Below, piece by piece: positions 7,940 through 15,295 of a stretch of 16,369 bases of DNA. The notes beneath the pieces are model-generated. The model made no database searches and was not told the DNA's origin. It saw only the letters and a program-made list of their open reading frames with translations. Source of the DNA: GCA-2698665 sp038101125 (lineage in GTDB: Bacteria; Pseudomonadota; Gammaproteobacteria; GCA-002705445; GCA-002716945); assembly GCA_038101125.1 (NCBI GenBank), contig JAYNVZ010000025.1:1-16369 (forward strand), written 5' to 3'. The position numbers were made by a program, and so were the translations under genes. Each line of letters opens with the position of its first letter. Positions within the stretch are counted from its first letter, which is position 1.

Positions 7940-9196
7940 TTATCTTTTCATTGAATCAAAAAATTCAGAATTAGTTTTCGTTGATTGAAGTTTGTTTAAC
8001 ATGAATTCCATAGCATCAAGCTCATCCATTGAGTGAAGTACTTTTCTAAGTATCCAGATTTTTTGTAATTCGTCTGGTGTAGTTAGAAGCTCCTCTCTTC
8101 TTGTTCCTGATCTATTGATATTTATAGCTGGATATATCCTCTTTTCAGCTATACGTCTATCTAGATGGACCTCCATATTACCAGTCCCTTTGAACTCCTC
8201 ATAAATAACCTCATCCATTTTTGATCCTGTATCGATTAATGCTGTAGCCAATATAGTTAAACTGCCACCTTCTTCGATATTCCTAGCAGCACCAAAAAAT
8301 CTTTTCGGTTTAGTTAATGAATTAGCATCAACACCACCAGATAAAACTTTACCTGATGAGGGAGCTATTGTGTTATAAGCACGCGCTAATCTTGTGATAG
8401 AATCCAAAAGAATAATTACATCTTTTTTATGCTCAACTAACCTCTTTGCTTTTTCAATAACCATCTCAGCAACTTGAACATGCCTGTGAGCTGGTTCATC
8501 GAATGTACTTGCGACTACCTCGCCTTTTACCATTCTAGACATTTCTGTGACTTCTTCTGGTCTTTCATCAATGAGCAAAACAATAAGTATGGATTCAGGA
8601 TTATTTGTGATTAGACTCTGAGCAATTTGTTGAAGCATTATTGTTTTACCTGCTTTAGGTGGAGATATCACAAGTCCTCTTTGACCTTTGCCTATTGGGG
8701 CAGCAATATCTACTAATCGCCCTGATATGTCTTCTCTACTCCCGTTTCCGCACTCGAGCCTTAGTCTCTCATTTGCATGAAGTGGTGTAAGGTTTTCAAA
8801 TAATATTTTATGTTTAGAATTCTCGGTTGAATCAAAATTAACATTATCTACTTTCAACAAAGCAAAATATCTTTCTCCTTCTTTTGGAGGTCTTATCTTG
8901 CCAGCAACTGTGTCTCCAGTCCTTAGAGAAAATTTTCGTATTTGACTTGGAGAAACATAAATATCATCTGGTCCAGCTAAATAGGAACTGCCAGCGTTTC
9001 TTAAAAAACCAAAACCATCCTGTAAAATTTCTAAAACACCGCCGCCAGATATATCTTCGCCGCTAGAAGAATGGCTTTTTAAAATCGTAAAAATGACATC
9101 TTGCTTTCTTAGTCTGCCAACATTTTCTGCGCCCATTTTTTCAGCCATTGAGACAAGTTCTTGAATTGGTTTTTCTTTAAGTTCTGTTAAGTTCAT
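7940..9196 (-). CDS. rho: Transcription termination factor Rho
   Basis: Rho is a hexameric RNA-dependent ATPase/translocase that ends untranslated transcripts. The 418 residues have the full domain set: an N-terminal Rho_N helical region (1-45, MNLTELKEKPIQELVSMAEKMG), an OB-fold RNA-binding domain with DGFGFLR (60-66) as the RNP1-like motif, and a RecA-like ATPase domain. The ATPase motifs are Walker A SPPKAGKT (178-185), Walker B IILLDSITRLARAYN from about 261, the Q-loop near 281-290 and the R-loop region FFGAARNIEEGGSLT (300-314). Length and motifs are typical. It follows trxA on the same strand with 63 bases between, a common gammaproteobacterial pair. I see no ribosome binding site before the ATG, and the leader is C-rich and G-poor (see the 9197-9259 entry), which suggests possible autoregulation. 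Confidence 0.98.
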   Translation of the reverse strand: MNLTELKEKPIQELVSMAEKMGAENVGRLRKQDVIFTILKSHSSSGEDISGGGVLEILQDGFGFLRNAGSSYLAGPDDIYVSPSQIRKFSLRTGDTVAGKIRPPKEGERYFALLKVDNVNFDSTENSKHKILFENLTPLHANERLRLECGNGSREDISGRLVDIAAPIGKGQRGLVISPPKAGKTIMLQQIAQSLITNNPESILIVLLIDERPEEVTEMSRMVKGEVVASTFDEPAHRHVQVAEMVIEKAKRLVEHKKDVIILLDSITRLARAYNTIAPSSGKVLSGGVDANSLTKPKRFFGAARNIEEGGSLTILATALIDTGSKMDEVIYEEFKGTGNMEVHLDRRIAEKRIYPAININRSGTRREELLTTPDELQKIWILRKVLHSMDELDAMEFMLNKLQSTKTNSEFFDSMKR

Positions 9197-9259
9197 ATTG
9201 TTTATTTAGTATGTTGAATTCTTTTGTTTGATGGGACAAGGGGTAATAGGTTTTGTTTC
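9197..9259 (-). promoter_or_regulatory. C-rich, G-poor leader between trxA and rho; candidate rut site
   Basis: Read as transcript, these 63 bases contain 16 C and only 3 G, with runs CCCC and CCC separated by A/U, and little capacity to fold. That composition is what Rho-binding (rut) regions look like. In E. coli rho expression is known to be limited by Rho-dependent attenuation in its own leader. A similar circuit here is an inference. The leader starts right after the trxA stop, so it could also end trxA transcripts. Confidence 0.4.
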
Positions 9260-9580
9260 TTATAAATTCTCGTCTAATAGTTTATTTAATTCTGTTTTGG
9301 AAAGTACTCCAACACTCGTAGCTTTTAGCTCACCATTTTTAAATATTAGAATTGTGGGTATACCTCTAATTTGATAATTTGGTGCTGTCGCAGGATTTTG
9401 GTCTATATTTAATTTTGTGAATTTAATTTTTCCATCATATTCAGGCGCAACTTCGTCTATAATTGGGCCTAGTACTTTGCATGGTCCACACCACTCAGCC
9501 CAAAAATCTACGAGAACTGGTAAGTCAGACTTTAAGACCTCTGTTTCAAAATTGTCATCTGTAATATTAATTACACTCAC
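9260..9580 (-). CDS. trxA: Thioredoxin
   Basis: TrxA is the general cytoplasmic disulfide reductase, recharged by thioredoxin reductase. It is also the electron donor to DsbD. The 106-residue protein has the standard fold and length: FWAEWCGPCK with Cys31 and Cys34, a buried Asp (PVLVDFWAEW, Asp25) and the cis-proline loop RGIPT (Pro74). The start is GTG at 9580, supported by GAGGA at 9593-9589 eight bases before it. A good sigma-70-type promoter lies at 9672-9645, so the gene need not depend on the apr region upstream. rho follows downstream, probably in part on the same transcript. Confidence 0.96.
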   Translation of the reverse strand: MSVINITDDNFETEVLKSDLPVLVDFWAEWCGPCKVLGPIIDEVAPEYDGKIKFTKLNIDQNPATAPNYQIRGIPTILIFKNGELKATSVGVLSKTELNKLLDENL

Positions 9581-9644
9581 TATAAAATTCCTCTTTATTT
9601 TTAAATAAAATGATATGCCTTGTGATTTGAATACGAATAATCAT

Positions 9645-9672
9645 ATGATAATAGGTTTTACATATATGTCAA
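9645..9672 (-). promoter_or_regulatory. Sigma-70-type promoter for trxA(-rho)
   Basis: On the minus strand a perfect TTGACA (9672-9667) is followed after 16 bases by TATCAT (9650-9645), five of six matches to TATAAT. It lies in the gap between the metallophosphoesterase gene and trxA, about 65 bases before the trxA start. A ten-base palindrome, ATCATATGAT (9640-9649), overlaps the -10 box. No experiment supports use of the site, but both boxes and spacing are good for an A/T-rich genome. Confidence 0.65.
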
Positions 9673-9687
9673 GCATTATTAACATCA

Positions 9688-10191
9688 CTAACTATTTGTA
9701 AATTTTTTTAATTCAATTGAAAAATTTTTCTTATCAAAACTTACTATCAAACACGATGCTCCACCTTGAGTTCTTACTCTGCCAGCAGCTCCAGGATTAA
9801 CAACATAGGGCATAGTGGTAGTATCTATAATATGTTTATGGGTATGTCCATACACAATTAAAAAAGCATCATTAAATTTTTCTCTCAACGATGCATGATA
9901 ATTTGGGGCATATTTGTGTCCATGTGTAACTATGATCTTACCTGCGTCGGTCATAATATATTTAATATCATCGACTGATTCGTAGCTGTCATTATTACCA
10001 TTAACAACAAAAGTTTTCTTTGATATATCTGATAATGTTGAAATGATATTTTCATCCATAATATCGCCCGCATGGATTACATAATCATTCTTATTAATTA
10101 AATTAATAATTTGTGGGTCTAAGAACCCATGGGTATCAGATATAATAATAATTTTATAATTATTATCTTCAATAGAATTATAATTGATCAT
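9688..10191 (-). CDS. YfcE-like metallophosphoesterase
   Basis: This 167-residue protein is a compact calcineurin-like phosphoesterase of the YfcE/MJ0936 type. Members hydrolyse phosphodiesters using two metal ions, often manganese, in the cytoplasm; natural substrates are mostly unknown. The five metal-binding motifs appear in order: SDTHG (Asp19, His21), HAGDI (Asp43), NGNND (Asn66), VTHGH (His90) and YGHTH (His116, His118). The C-terminal VNPGAAGRVR is also typical. No signal peptide is seen. The ATG at 10191 has no clear ribosome binding site and follows the preceding gene by 19 bases, so it may be read from the apr transcript. A functional link with sulfite oxidation, for example turnover of an adenylated nucleotide, is only a guess. 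The specific substrate is not predictable. Confidence 0.85.
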   Translation of the reverse strand: MINYNSIEDNNYKIIIISDTHGFLDPQIINLINKNDYVIHAGDIMDENIISTLSDISKKTFVVNGNNDSYESVDDIKYIMTDAGKIIVTHGHKYAPNYHASLREKFNDAFLIVYGHTHKHIIDTTTMPYVVNPGAAGRVRTQGGASCLIVSFDKKNFSIELKKFTNS

Positions 10192-10210
10192 TCGAAGGTA
10201 GTAGTTTTAT

Positions 10211-10561
10211 TTAAAAAATTGTTGCACCAAATACTTTAACTAATTCCTCTTCAATACCAAGAACTAGCCTTCCAAGAAACTCGCCCGGGACTTCTTCGCT
10301 TGTTTGTTTATAGAGGACTGTCACATGCTCATTGCGCCTGAGACAGCCAAAAAAGTGGTAATCTGTAGAAAGGCTAGTGAGCATTTTATTGCCTGCCCAC
10401 TGCTTGCCTATCTCTACTTCGTTTGCACCAAATAGCATTTCTTTGGAAAAATGCTTAGTGAACCCACCATAATCTTTCTTGTTTGATGATTCTATCAACC
10501 CATCCCATATAGGATTGGCTATCTCTAGAATTTTCTCATCTGACATTTCAATAAGATTCAT
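10211..10561 (-). CDS. Unrecognised 116-residue protein downstream of aprA
   Basis: I do not recognise a named family. The protein is soluble-looking, acidic and has no signal peptide or membrane segment. The pattern of an N-terminal helix (IWDGLIESSNKKDYGGFTKHFSKEM) followed by mostly strand-forming segments (HVTVLYKQTSE, EFLGRLVLGIEEE, LVKVFGATIF) resembles the cone-shaped NTF2-like fold; that is an impression, not a match. The ATG at 10561 is preferred over a TTG immediately before it; only a weak AAGTG precedes it. It starts 34 bases after the aprA stop on the same strand, with no terminator visible between, so it is probably part of the apr transcription unit. A role in sulfite oxidation or in apr assembly is possible but not shown. 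It has a single Cys, in the stretch FFGCLRRNEH. Confidence 0.7.
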   Translation of the reverse strand: MNLIEMSDEKILEIANPIWDGLIESSNKKDYGGFTKHFSKEMLFGANEVEIGKQWAGNKMLTSLSTDYHFFGCLRRNEHVTVLYKQTSEEVPGEFLGRLVLGIEEELVKVFGATIF

Positions 10562-10595
10562 CAATGTTCACTTTACAAATGCAAATACACTGTAC

Positions 10596-12464
10596 TTACG
10601 CTTTGTTTTCACTCTCTGATTCTTCATCAATCAAGTGATATAGCGGTGCTTTTTCCATTGCGAACTTACCTGTTTTAGGATCACGTCTGGAAACTGTTAA
10701 ACAATGCCAATTGTCATCATCCAGTTTTAAGAAGTCACCTCTATAATAATAGCCAGGCCATCTAGTTTCTTCTCTAAACATAGTATGTTCAGCTACACAT
10801 TGTGAAACAAGTGCACGATGTTTTAATTCCCATGCTCTCATTAATTGATGTAAGTCCTCTGCACCAACATTTTCTAGATCTTCTTCAAGAATACCTAATA
10901 ATTCAAGCCCGCGTTTTAAACCATTACCGTTAGTCATATAGTTAGTACCAATACCACCTACATAATCATCCATAATTTTTTGGAGTCTTTGTAGACCTTG
11001 TATAGGCAGGATATAACTTGGTGACACAGTCCCTGCAGTTATTTCATTTCGCCCTACAGTGTAATTCTCTAGAGGTTTATATATTTCCTCTTTAAATTTT
11101 TCACATTGAGCTTCTGTGACTTTAATGCCGTTAGCTTTACCATCATTGATGTATTGCACAGCCGCTTTCGCACAAAGTCTTCCTTCTGTAAAAGATCCTG
11201 AAGAGAACGCATGTGCCGTACCACCAGCAGCATCGCCAGCAGCAAACAGACCATCAACTGTCATCATTCTGTTATAGCCCCAGAAATACTCTGGTATCCC
11301 ACCAGATATATCCTCTGGTCCACTAACCCAAGCACCTGAACATGTTGCATGCGAACCCATAACATAAGGTTCTGACGTAGTTAGCTCTGGATTTTGGTAT
11401 TTTGGATCTATATCTTGAGACGCCCAAACAACCGCTTGTCCAACAGTCATTCCAAGGAAGTTTTCCCAACCGATCACTTCTAAATGAGGATCTTGAAAGG
11501 CTTCCATAGTTACCATATGAATAGGACCTCTTCCAGCTGCGGTCTCTTGTATGAAAGCATGATTACGTAAACATGTAGGTGTTGGTATATGATCAATATA
11601 TTCTCCTACCATCTCTTTTGTTTGGTCATACCATGTTTTTTCATAGTTATCACCATTAGCATTTTGAGTATATGTTTTAAGATGTAGGAAATATGCTCCA
11701 ACAGGACCATACCCGTCTTTGAATCTTGTTAATACTATGCGATTCTCCATTTGGGTCATTTTAGCACCTACAGCAATTGGAAGCGCATATGCTGAACCGT
11801 TACTCCATGGCGCATACCAAGTACGACCCATTCCTTCACCTACTGATCTTGGTTTGAAGATATGAGATGCTCCGCCTGCAGCACAAATTACTGCTTTTGC
11901 TCGAAAAACATAGTGATCACCTGTTCTCATATTGAATCCAGTTGCACCACCGACACGGTTATCATTAGTTTCATCCATTAATAAATGAGTGATCATAACC
12001 CTGTTGTACACTTTATCTGCAGATTTTTTAGCAGCTTCAGCAACGATTGGTTTGTAACTTTCACCATGAATCATGATCTGCCATTTTCCTTCTCTTTGGT
12101 ATTGACCAGTTTTTTCATTACGCATTAATGGTAGACCCCATTCTTCAAACATGTGTACACATGAGTCAACATGTCTAGCCATATCATATGCTAAATCTTC
12201 ACGAACCATACCCATTAAATCATTCCTTGCATATCGCACATGATCCTCTGGTTGATTCTCATCCCACTGCATTCCCATGTAACAATTGATAGCATAAAGG
12301 CCTTGTGCAACAGCTCCACTTCTATCAATATTGGCTTTTTCTGCACAGACGATCTTCATATCACGTCCCCAATATCTTGCTTCAAATGTTGCGCCAGTAC
12401 CAGCCATTCCGCCACCAACAACTAGAATGTCGCAATCTTCATAATGTGTTTTGTATTTAGCCAT
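10596..12464 (-). CDS. aprA: Adenylylsulfate reductase alpha subunit (oxidative type)
   Basis: AprA is the FAD-bearing catalytic subunit that, in sulfur oxidisers, joins sulfite and AMP to form adenosine phosphosulfate, passing electrons to AprB. The 622 residues are typical. The FAD dinucleotide-binding motif DILVVGGGMAGTGATFEARYWG lies at 12-33. The active-site stretches LTRFKDGYGPVGAYF (245-259) and MGSHATCSGAW (369-379) contain Arg247 and His372, probable equivalents of the substrate-binding Arg265 and His398 of Archaeoglobus AprA. DGLFAAGDAAGGTAHAF (404-420) is the C-terminal FAD motif, and RWPGYYYRGDF closes the capping region. The ATG overlaps the aprB stop by one base (TAATG), with AAGGAG at 12480-12475. 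Association with aprM rather than qmo genes fits the apr lineage I described for some sulfur oxidisers. Confidence 0.98.
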   Translation of the reverse strand: MAKYKTHYEDCDILVVGGGMAGTGATFEARYWGRDMKIVCAEKANIDRSGAVAQGLYAINCYMGMQWDENQPEDHVRYARNDLMGMVREDLAYDMARHVDSCVHMFEEWGLPLMRNEKTGQYQREGKWQIMIHGESYKPIVAEAAKKSADKVYNRVMITHLLMDETNDNRVGGATGFNMRTGDHYVFRAKAVICAAGGASHIFKPRSVGEGMGRTWYAPWSNGSAYALPIAVGAKMTQMENRIVLTRFKDGYGPVGAYFLHLKTYTQNANGDNYEKTWYDQTKEMVGEYIDHIPTPTCLRNHAFIQETAAGRGPIHMVTMEAFQDPHLEVIGWENFLGMTVGQAVVWASQDIDPKYQNPELTTSEPYVMGSHATCSGAWVSGPEDISGGIPEYFWGYNRMMTVDGLFAAGDAAGGTAHAFSSGSFTEGRLCAKAAVQYINDGKANGIKVTEAQCEKFKEEIYKPLENYTVGRNEITAGTVSPSYILPIQGLQRLQKIMDDYVGGIGTNYMTNGNGLKRGLELLGILEEDLENVGAEDLHQLMRAWELKHRALVSQCVAEHTMFREETRWPGYYYRGDFLKLDDDNWHCLTVSRRDPKTGKFAMEKAPLYHLIDEESESENKA

Positions 12465-12955
12465 TAGTAGTACACTCCTTGTTTTAATTTACCAACTTTT
12501 TCCATTACAGGTAAGCCTGTAGCAGAGACTGGGACTTTCCCAGTTTTAAGATATTTAGGTTCACCATAAAGCTGATTGTTTGCATGCGCCTCTTTATTAG
12601 GTACATCTTTTTCAGCCAAATGAGGTATGTATTTACCCCAAGGTTTTGTAGTTATAGGTGATACGAAGCTCTTCATATGACCATTTCTAAATTTAATTTT
12701 CCAGCTAATTACGCCTTTTTCTTCTTCTCTCAGTACTCTGACTTTGTGACCCATTGGTGCAAAATCAGCATACCCACGAACATCTATAGCATTCTGAGGG
12801 CAGGCTTTAACGCATGAGTAACATTCCCAACAAAAATTAGGTTCAATGTTTACTGCACGACGTATTAGCTTATCTATGTGCATAATATCTGAAGGACAGA
12901 TATCTACACAGTGACCGCATCCATCGCATCTGGTCATATATACAAAAGTTGACAT
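12464..12955 (-). CDS. aprB: Adenylylsulfate reductase beta subunit (iron-sulfur protein)
   Basis: AprB is the electron-transfer partner of AprA and carries two [4Fe-4S] clusters. The 163 residues begin with the ferredoxin-like part: first cysteine set C10-x2-C13-x2-C16-x3-C20 (CDGCGHCVDICP) and second set C42-x2-C45-x2-C48-x3-C52 (CWECYSCVKACP). Trp43 sits where a conserved aromatic links the cluster to FAD in the family. The C-terminal tail (about 60-163) wraps around AprA in known structures. GGAG lies just before the ATG at 12955. The gene is 27 bases downstream of aprM and overlaps aprA by one base, consistent with equal production of the two subunits. It is expected to be cytoplasmic at the membrane face. 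Confidence 0.98.
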   Translation of the reverse strand: MSTFVYMTRCDGCGHCVDICPSDIMHIDKLIRRAVNIEPNFCWECYSCVKACPQNAIDVRGYADFAPMGHKVRVLREEEKGVISWKIKFRNGHMKSFVSPITTKPWGKYIPHLAEKDVPNKEAHANNQLYGEPKYLKTGKVPVSATGLPVMEKVGKLKQGVYY

Positions 12956-12982
12956 AATATTTCTCCGTTAATCTTAAATTTA

Positions 12983-13765
12983 TTAATAATTCTGTGGTTC
13001 AGATCTTTTTATTCCAAGACCATATTGCTTTGGTAAATCTGCTGGCTCAGGCAAGTCATCTCTTGACCCATCAGCTTTAGCTAAGTGTTTTTGTATTGCC
13101 GCACCAGGCTTATAGAACATGTGGGCAAACTTAGACCAATATACACCACCAAATAGTACAACATTAGAAATTGCAAACATTATAAAAAATAACATTGCGA
13201 GGCCTGTTGAATTTGATGATTGGAAATATGACCATAACAAGCCAAATGTAGATGTTAACACTAGTGAAAGAACAAATAAGTCAGCAAAAACTATTCTGCT
13301 CCAACCATTACCCTCTGATCTAACATCAACTCTTTGAACAAACCAAAACCAATATCCGCCAACGCAAGTCATAATTGCGCCGATGTGCCAAACCATTGGC
13401 CATATTGCTGACGCTGTAGTGCTACTAAAGATCAAGATAGCTGATGCAACCCAGAAAGCGATGGTCCCATACATACCTAGTAAATGTGTGATTCTTCTGG
13501 TTACACCACAAAATTCAGCGGATGTAGCTACGTCATGAGCTAGAGTTTTAACTACGATTGATACTTTTTTTCCTGTTGGAACCGAAGTGGTTGCAGATAG
13601 TTTTGCTTTTTTAGCATTTTCAAAAAAGAATTTGACATTTTTCTTGTGCATCATGTCCAGTAGCACGCCACCTACTGTAAACACAACCATAAGAATTAAA
13701 AAACCTTGCATAGCAAGTAGTGGTATATTAAATACATTATCGACGAATGGGTTAATTGTAATCAT
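12983..13765 (-). CDS. aprM: AprM, putative membrane anchor/electron acceptor of adenylylsulfate reductase
   Basis: AprM is a membrane protein found with aprBA in many sulfur oxidisers and is thought to link AprAB to the quinone pool in place of the Qmo complex. The 260 residues show about five membrane segments (roughly 15-37, 97-115, 120-143, 157-181, 188-210) with a soluble basic loop at 41-90. The cytosolic C-terminal tail is rich in Pro and Asp. His77, His94, His127 and His215 lie close to or inside the membrane segments and are candidate heme or quinone ligands; whether it binds heme is not evident. A clear ribosome binding site (GGAG) precedes the ATG at 13765. A 50-residue ORF ends 25 bases upstream. 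Confidence 0.88.
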   Translation of the reverse strand: MITINPFVDNVFNIPLLAMQGFLILMVVFTVGGVLLDMMHKKNVKFFFENAKKAKLSATTSVPTGKKVSIVVKTLAHDVATSAEFCGVTRRITHLLGMYGTIAFWVASAILIFSSTTASAIWPMVWHIGAIMTCVGGYWFWFVQRVDVRSEGNGWSRIVFADLFVLSLVLTSTFGLLWSYFQSSNSTGLAMLFFIMFAISNVVLFGGVYWSKFAHMFYKPGAAIQKHLAKADGSRDDLPEPADLPKQYGLGIKRSEPQNY

Positions 13766-13790
13766 TAATTTCTCCAGATTAATTTTGCTT

Positions 13791-13943
13791 TTAGCTGTGT
13801 AGTCTTCTACTTCTCTCGCTTGATTTTATTGGGCCTTCAGTAATTTTAAAGGCTTTAGGTAGAGAAAATATATCGCCTGCTGAAGACGTCTTACATTTTA
13901 ACGTAATTGAGCTTTCAGTTACTGTTTTATTGATTTTTGGCAT
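13791..13943 (-). CDS. Small ORF (50 residues) at the head of the apr unit
   Basis: An open frame runs from ATG at 13943 to TAA at 13791, with AAAGGAGAG spaced ideally before the ATG. That ribosome binding site is stronger than most in this window. The peptide begins MPKINKTVTESS, has one Cys (Cys17), a middle stretch AGDIFSLPKAFKITEGPI and a basic serine/arginine tail ending SSERSRRLHS. It has no signal peptide or membrane segment. I do not recognise it. It begins after a plausible promoter (14006-13978) and ends 25 bases before the aprM start, so if translated it is the first gene of the apr transcript. It could be a small accessory or assembly peptide for AprM/AprAB, or a leader peptide. 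That it is a real gene is inferred from the ribosome binding site and position. Confidence 0.65.
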   Translation of the reverse strand: MPKINKTVTESSITLKCKTSSAGDIFSLPKAFKITEGPIKSSERSRRLHS

Positions 13944-13977
13944 AATCTCTCCTTTGTTAAATACCTGCTTGGGAAAG

Positions 13978-14006
13978 ATTATAATATATTATTCGAACAT
14001 TGGGAA
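13978..14006 (-). promoter_or_regulatory. Candidate promoter of the apr unit
   Basis: On the minus strand a perfect TATAAT (13983-13978) lies 17 bases after TTCCCA (14006-14001), a four-of-six match to TTGACA. It is about 35 bases before the small ORF that heads the apr unit. The 105-base gap after sat has room for a separate start of transcription, although read-through from sat is also possible because no terminator is seen. Confidence 0.5.
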
Positions 14007-14008
14007 TT

Positions 14009-14026
14009 AATTATTAGCAAATAATT
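14009..14026. repeat. Inverted repeat between sat and the apr promoter
   Basis: AATTATT, then AGCA, then AATAATT: seven paired bases with a four-base centre, all A/T in the arms. It lies just after the sat stop and two bases upstream of the -35 box of the proposed apr promoter. It may be an operator, a weak transcript hairpin or chance in A/T-rich DNA. No U-run follows on the minus-strand transcript, so it is not a convincing terminator. Confidence 0.35.
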
Positions 14027-14048
14027 ATATTCTTTTTAACCCCATAAA

Positions 14049-15242
14049 TTAAAGGGATTGATAGTATTTCATCAATATTTCAGCAACTTCTTTCCTTGCA
14101 AATTCTTCGGGTAGTTCTTCACCATTGGAGAGCATTTCTCGAACTTTAGTTCCAGACAATAATACGAAATCTTCTTTGCTATGGTCTTTGACATCTCTCA
14201 TCATAACGACCTCATTGAGTTTTTTAGAGTAAGCAGTATGATCTGCAGAGAATATTTTAAGTTTTAAAGAGTTTTTAACAACATCTGATTCAAATATCTC
14301 TTGAGCTTCAAACGGCCCATAATAATCTCCTACTCCGGCATGATCCCTACCAACTATTAAGTGTGTACAACCCGCATTCTGACGAAAAACAGCATGCAAT
14401 AGAGCTTCTCTTGGACCAGCATATAACATATCAAATCCAAAGCCAGAGATGATAACGGTATTTTCAGGGAAATATAGCTCAACCATCTTAGCTATTGCGG
14501 CATTACGTACATCGCCAGGTATATCTCCTGCTTTCAATTTACCAAGTGTCATGTGTATTAAAACACCATCAGCATTTATTCTATCTAAAGCCATTTTACA
14601 TAACTCTTCATGAGCTCGATGCATTGGATTTCTGGTTTGAAAAGCCACTGTTGTGCTCCATCCTGCTTTTGATAACATTTCTCTGATTTCAGGGGCTGTA
14701 GCAAACGTTCCAGGAAATTCTTTAGGAAAGTAACTAAAATTTAGAACTTTAATTTTTCCTGATATTAAATTGTTTCCTAGGCTTAAAAAATTGGCAACGC
14801 CAGGGTGTTCTTTATCTGTTGTCCCAAATATTTTATCAGCCATAGACTCAACTTCTTCACTTGAAAGTTTTTCAATAGCTGACACTTTTTGAATAGCTAA
14901 AACTGGATTTCCTTCAACATTAGGATCTAGAAGAGCAATTTCATCACCCACATTAATTCCATCAATATTTTTAGATAAATTAATTATAGGAACTGGCCAA
15001 AATAAACCATCTGAAGTGATCATATTCTCAGACACACTTGTAGCATTTTTTTTATCCATATATCCACCCAAAGGAGTGAAATACCCTGCTCCTAACATGA
15101 CTGCGTTAGCTGCTGCTGCAGAGTTTAGCAGTAAATGAGGCATGTTTTCTGATGCTTTAATAAGAGAATTTCTCTCTGAAGAATCTTCTATATATAGTGG
15201 TTTTAAGGTATCGGAGCCATGAGGTGCTATCAAATTTTTCAT
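14049..15242 (-). CDS. sat: Dissimilatory sulfate adenylyltransferase (ATP sulfurylase)
   Basis: In this setting Sat runs in the ATP-forming direction: adenosine phosphosulfate plus pyrophosphate gives sulfate and ATP, the last step of sulfite oxidation. The 397 residues are those of the homo-oligomeric Sat type used in dissimilatory sulfur metabolism, not the CysD/CysN pair. Visible motifs are FQTRNPMHRAHE (201-212) with Gln202, Arg204, Asn205 and the HxxH pair His208/His211, and LIVGRDHAGVGDYYGPFEAQ (295-314). No C-terminal kinase domain is present. The gene lies directly upstream of the apr unit on the same strand, and a good promoter is found at 15324-15296. The ribosome binding site is weak (GGA about ten bases before the ATG). 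Confidence 0.97.
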   Translation of the reverse strand: MKNLIAPHGSDTLKPLYIEDSSERNSLIKASENMPHLLLNSAAAANAVMLGAGYFTPLGGYMDKKNATSVSENMITSDGLFWPVPIINLSKNIDGINVGDEIALLDPNVEGNPVLAIQKVSAIEKLSSEEVESMADKIFGTTDKEHPGVANFLSLGNNLISGKIKVLNFSYFPKEFPGTFATAPEIREMLSKAGWSTTVAFQTRNPMHRAHEELCKMALDRINADGVLIHMTLGKLKAGDIPGDVRNAAIAKMVELYFPENTVIISGFGFDMLYAGPREALLHAVFRQNAGCTHLIVGRDHAGVGDYYGPFEAQEIFESDVVKNSLKLKIFSADHTAYSKKLNEVVMMRDVKDHSKEDFVLLSGTKVREMLSNGEELPEEFARKEVAEILMKYYQSL

Positions 15243-15295
15243 AAAATATCCATAAGTTTAAAGTTATATTCCCATTGATGAACGAGAAGACTAAT

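Noticed and set aside
10562..10564. TTG start one codon before the ATG of the unknown gene after aprA
   Set aside because: An adjacent ATG is available and the ribosome binding site does not favour the TTG.
11069..11257. Minus-strand open frame inside aprA
   Set aside because: It is an alternative frame of aprA with no recognisable content.
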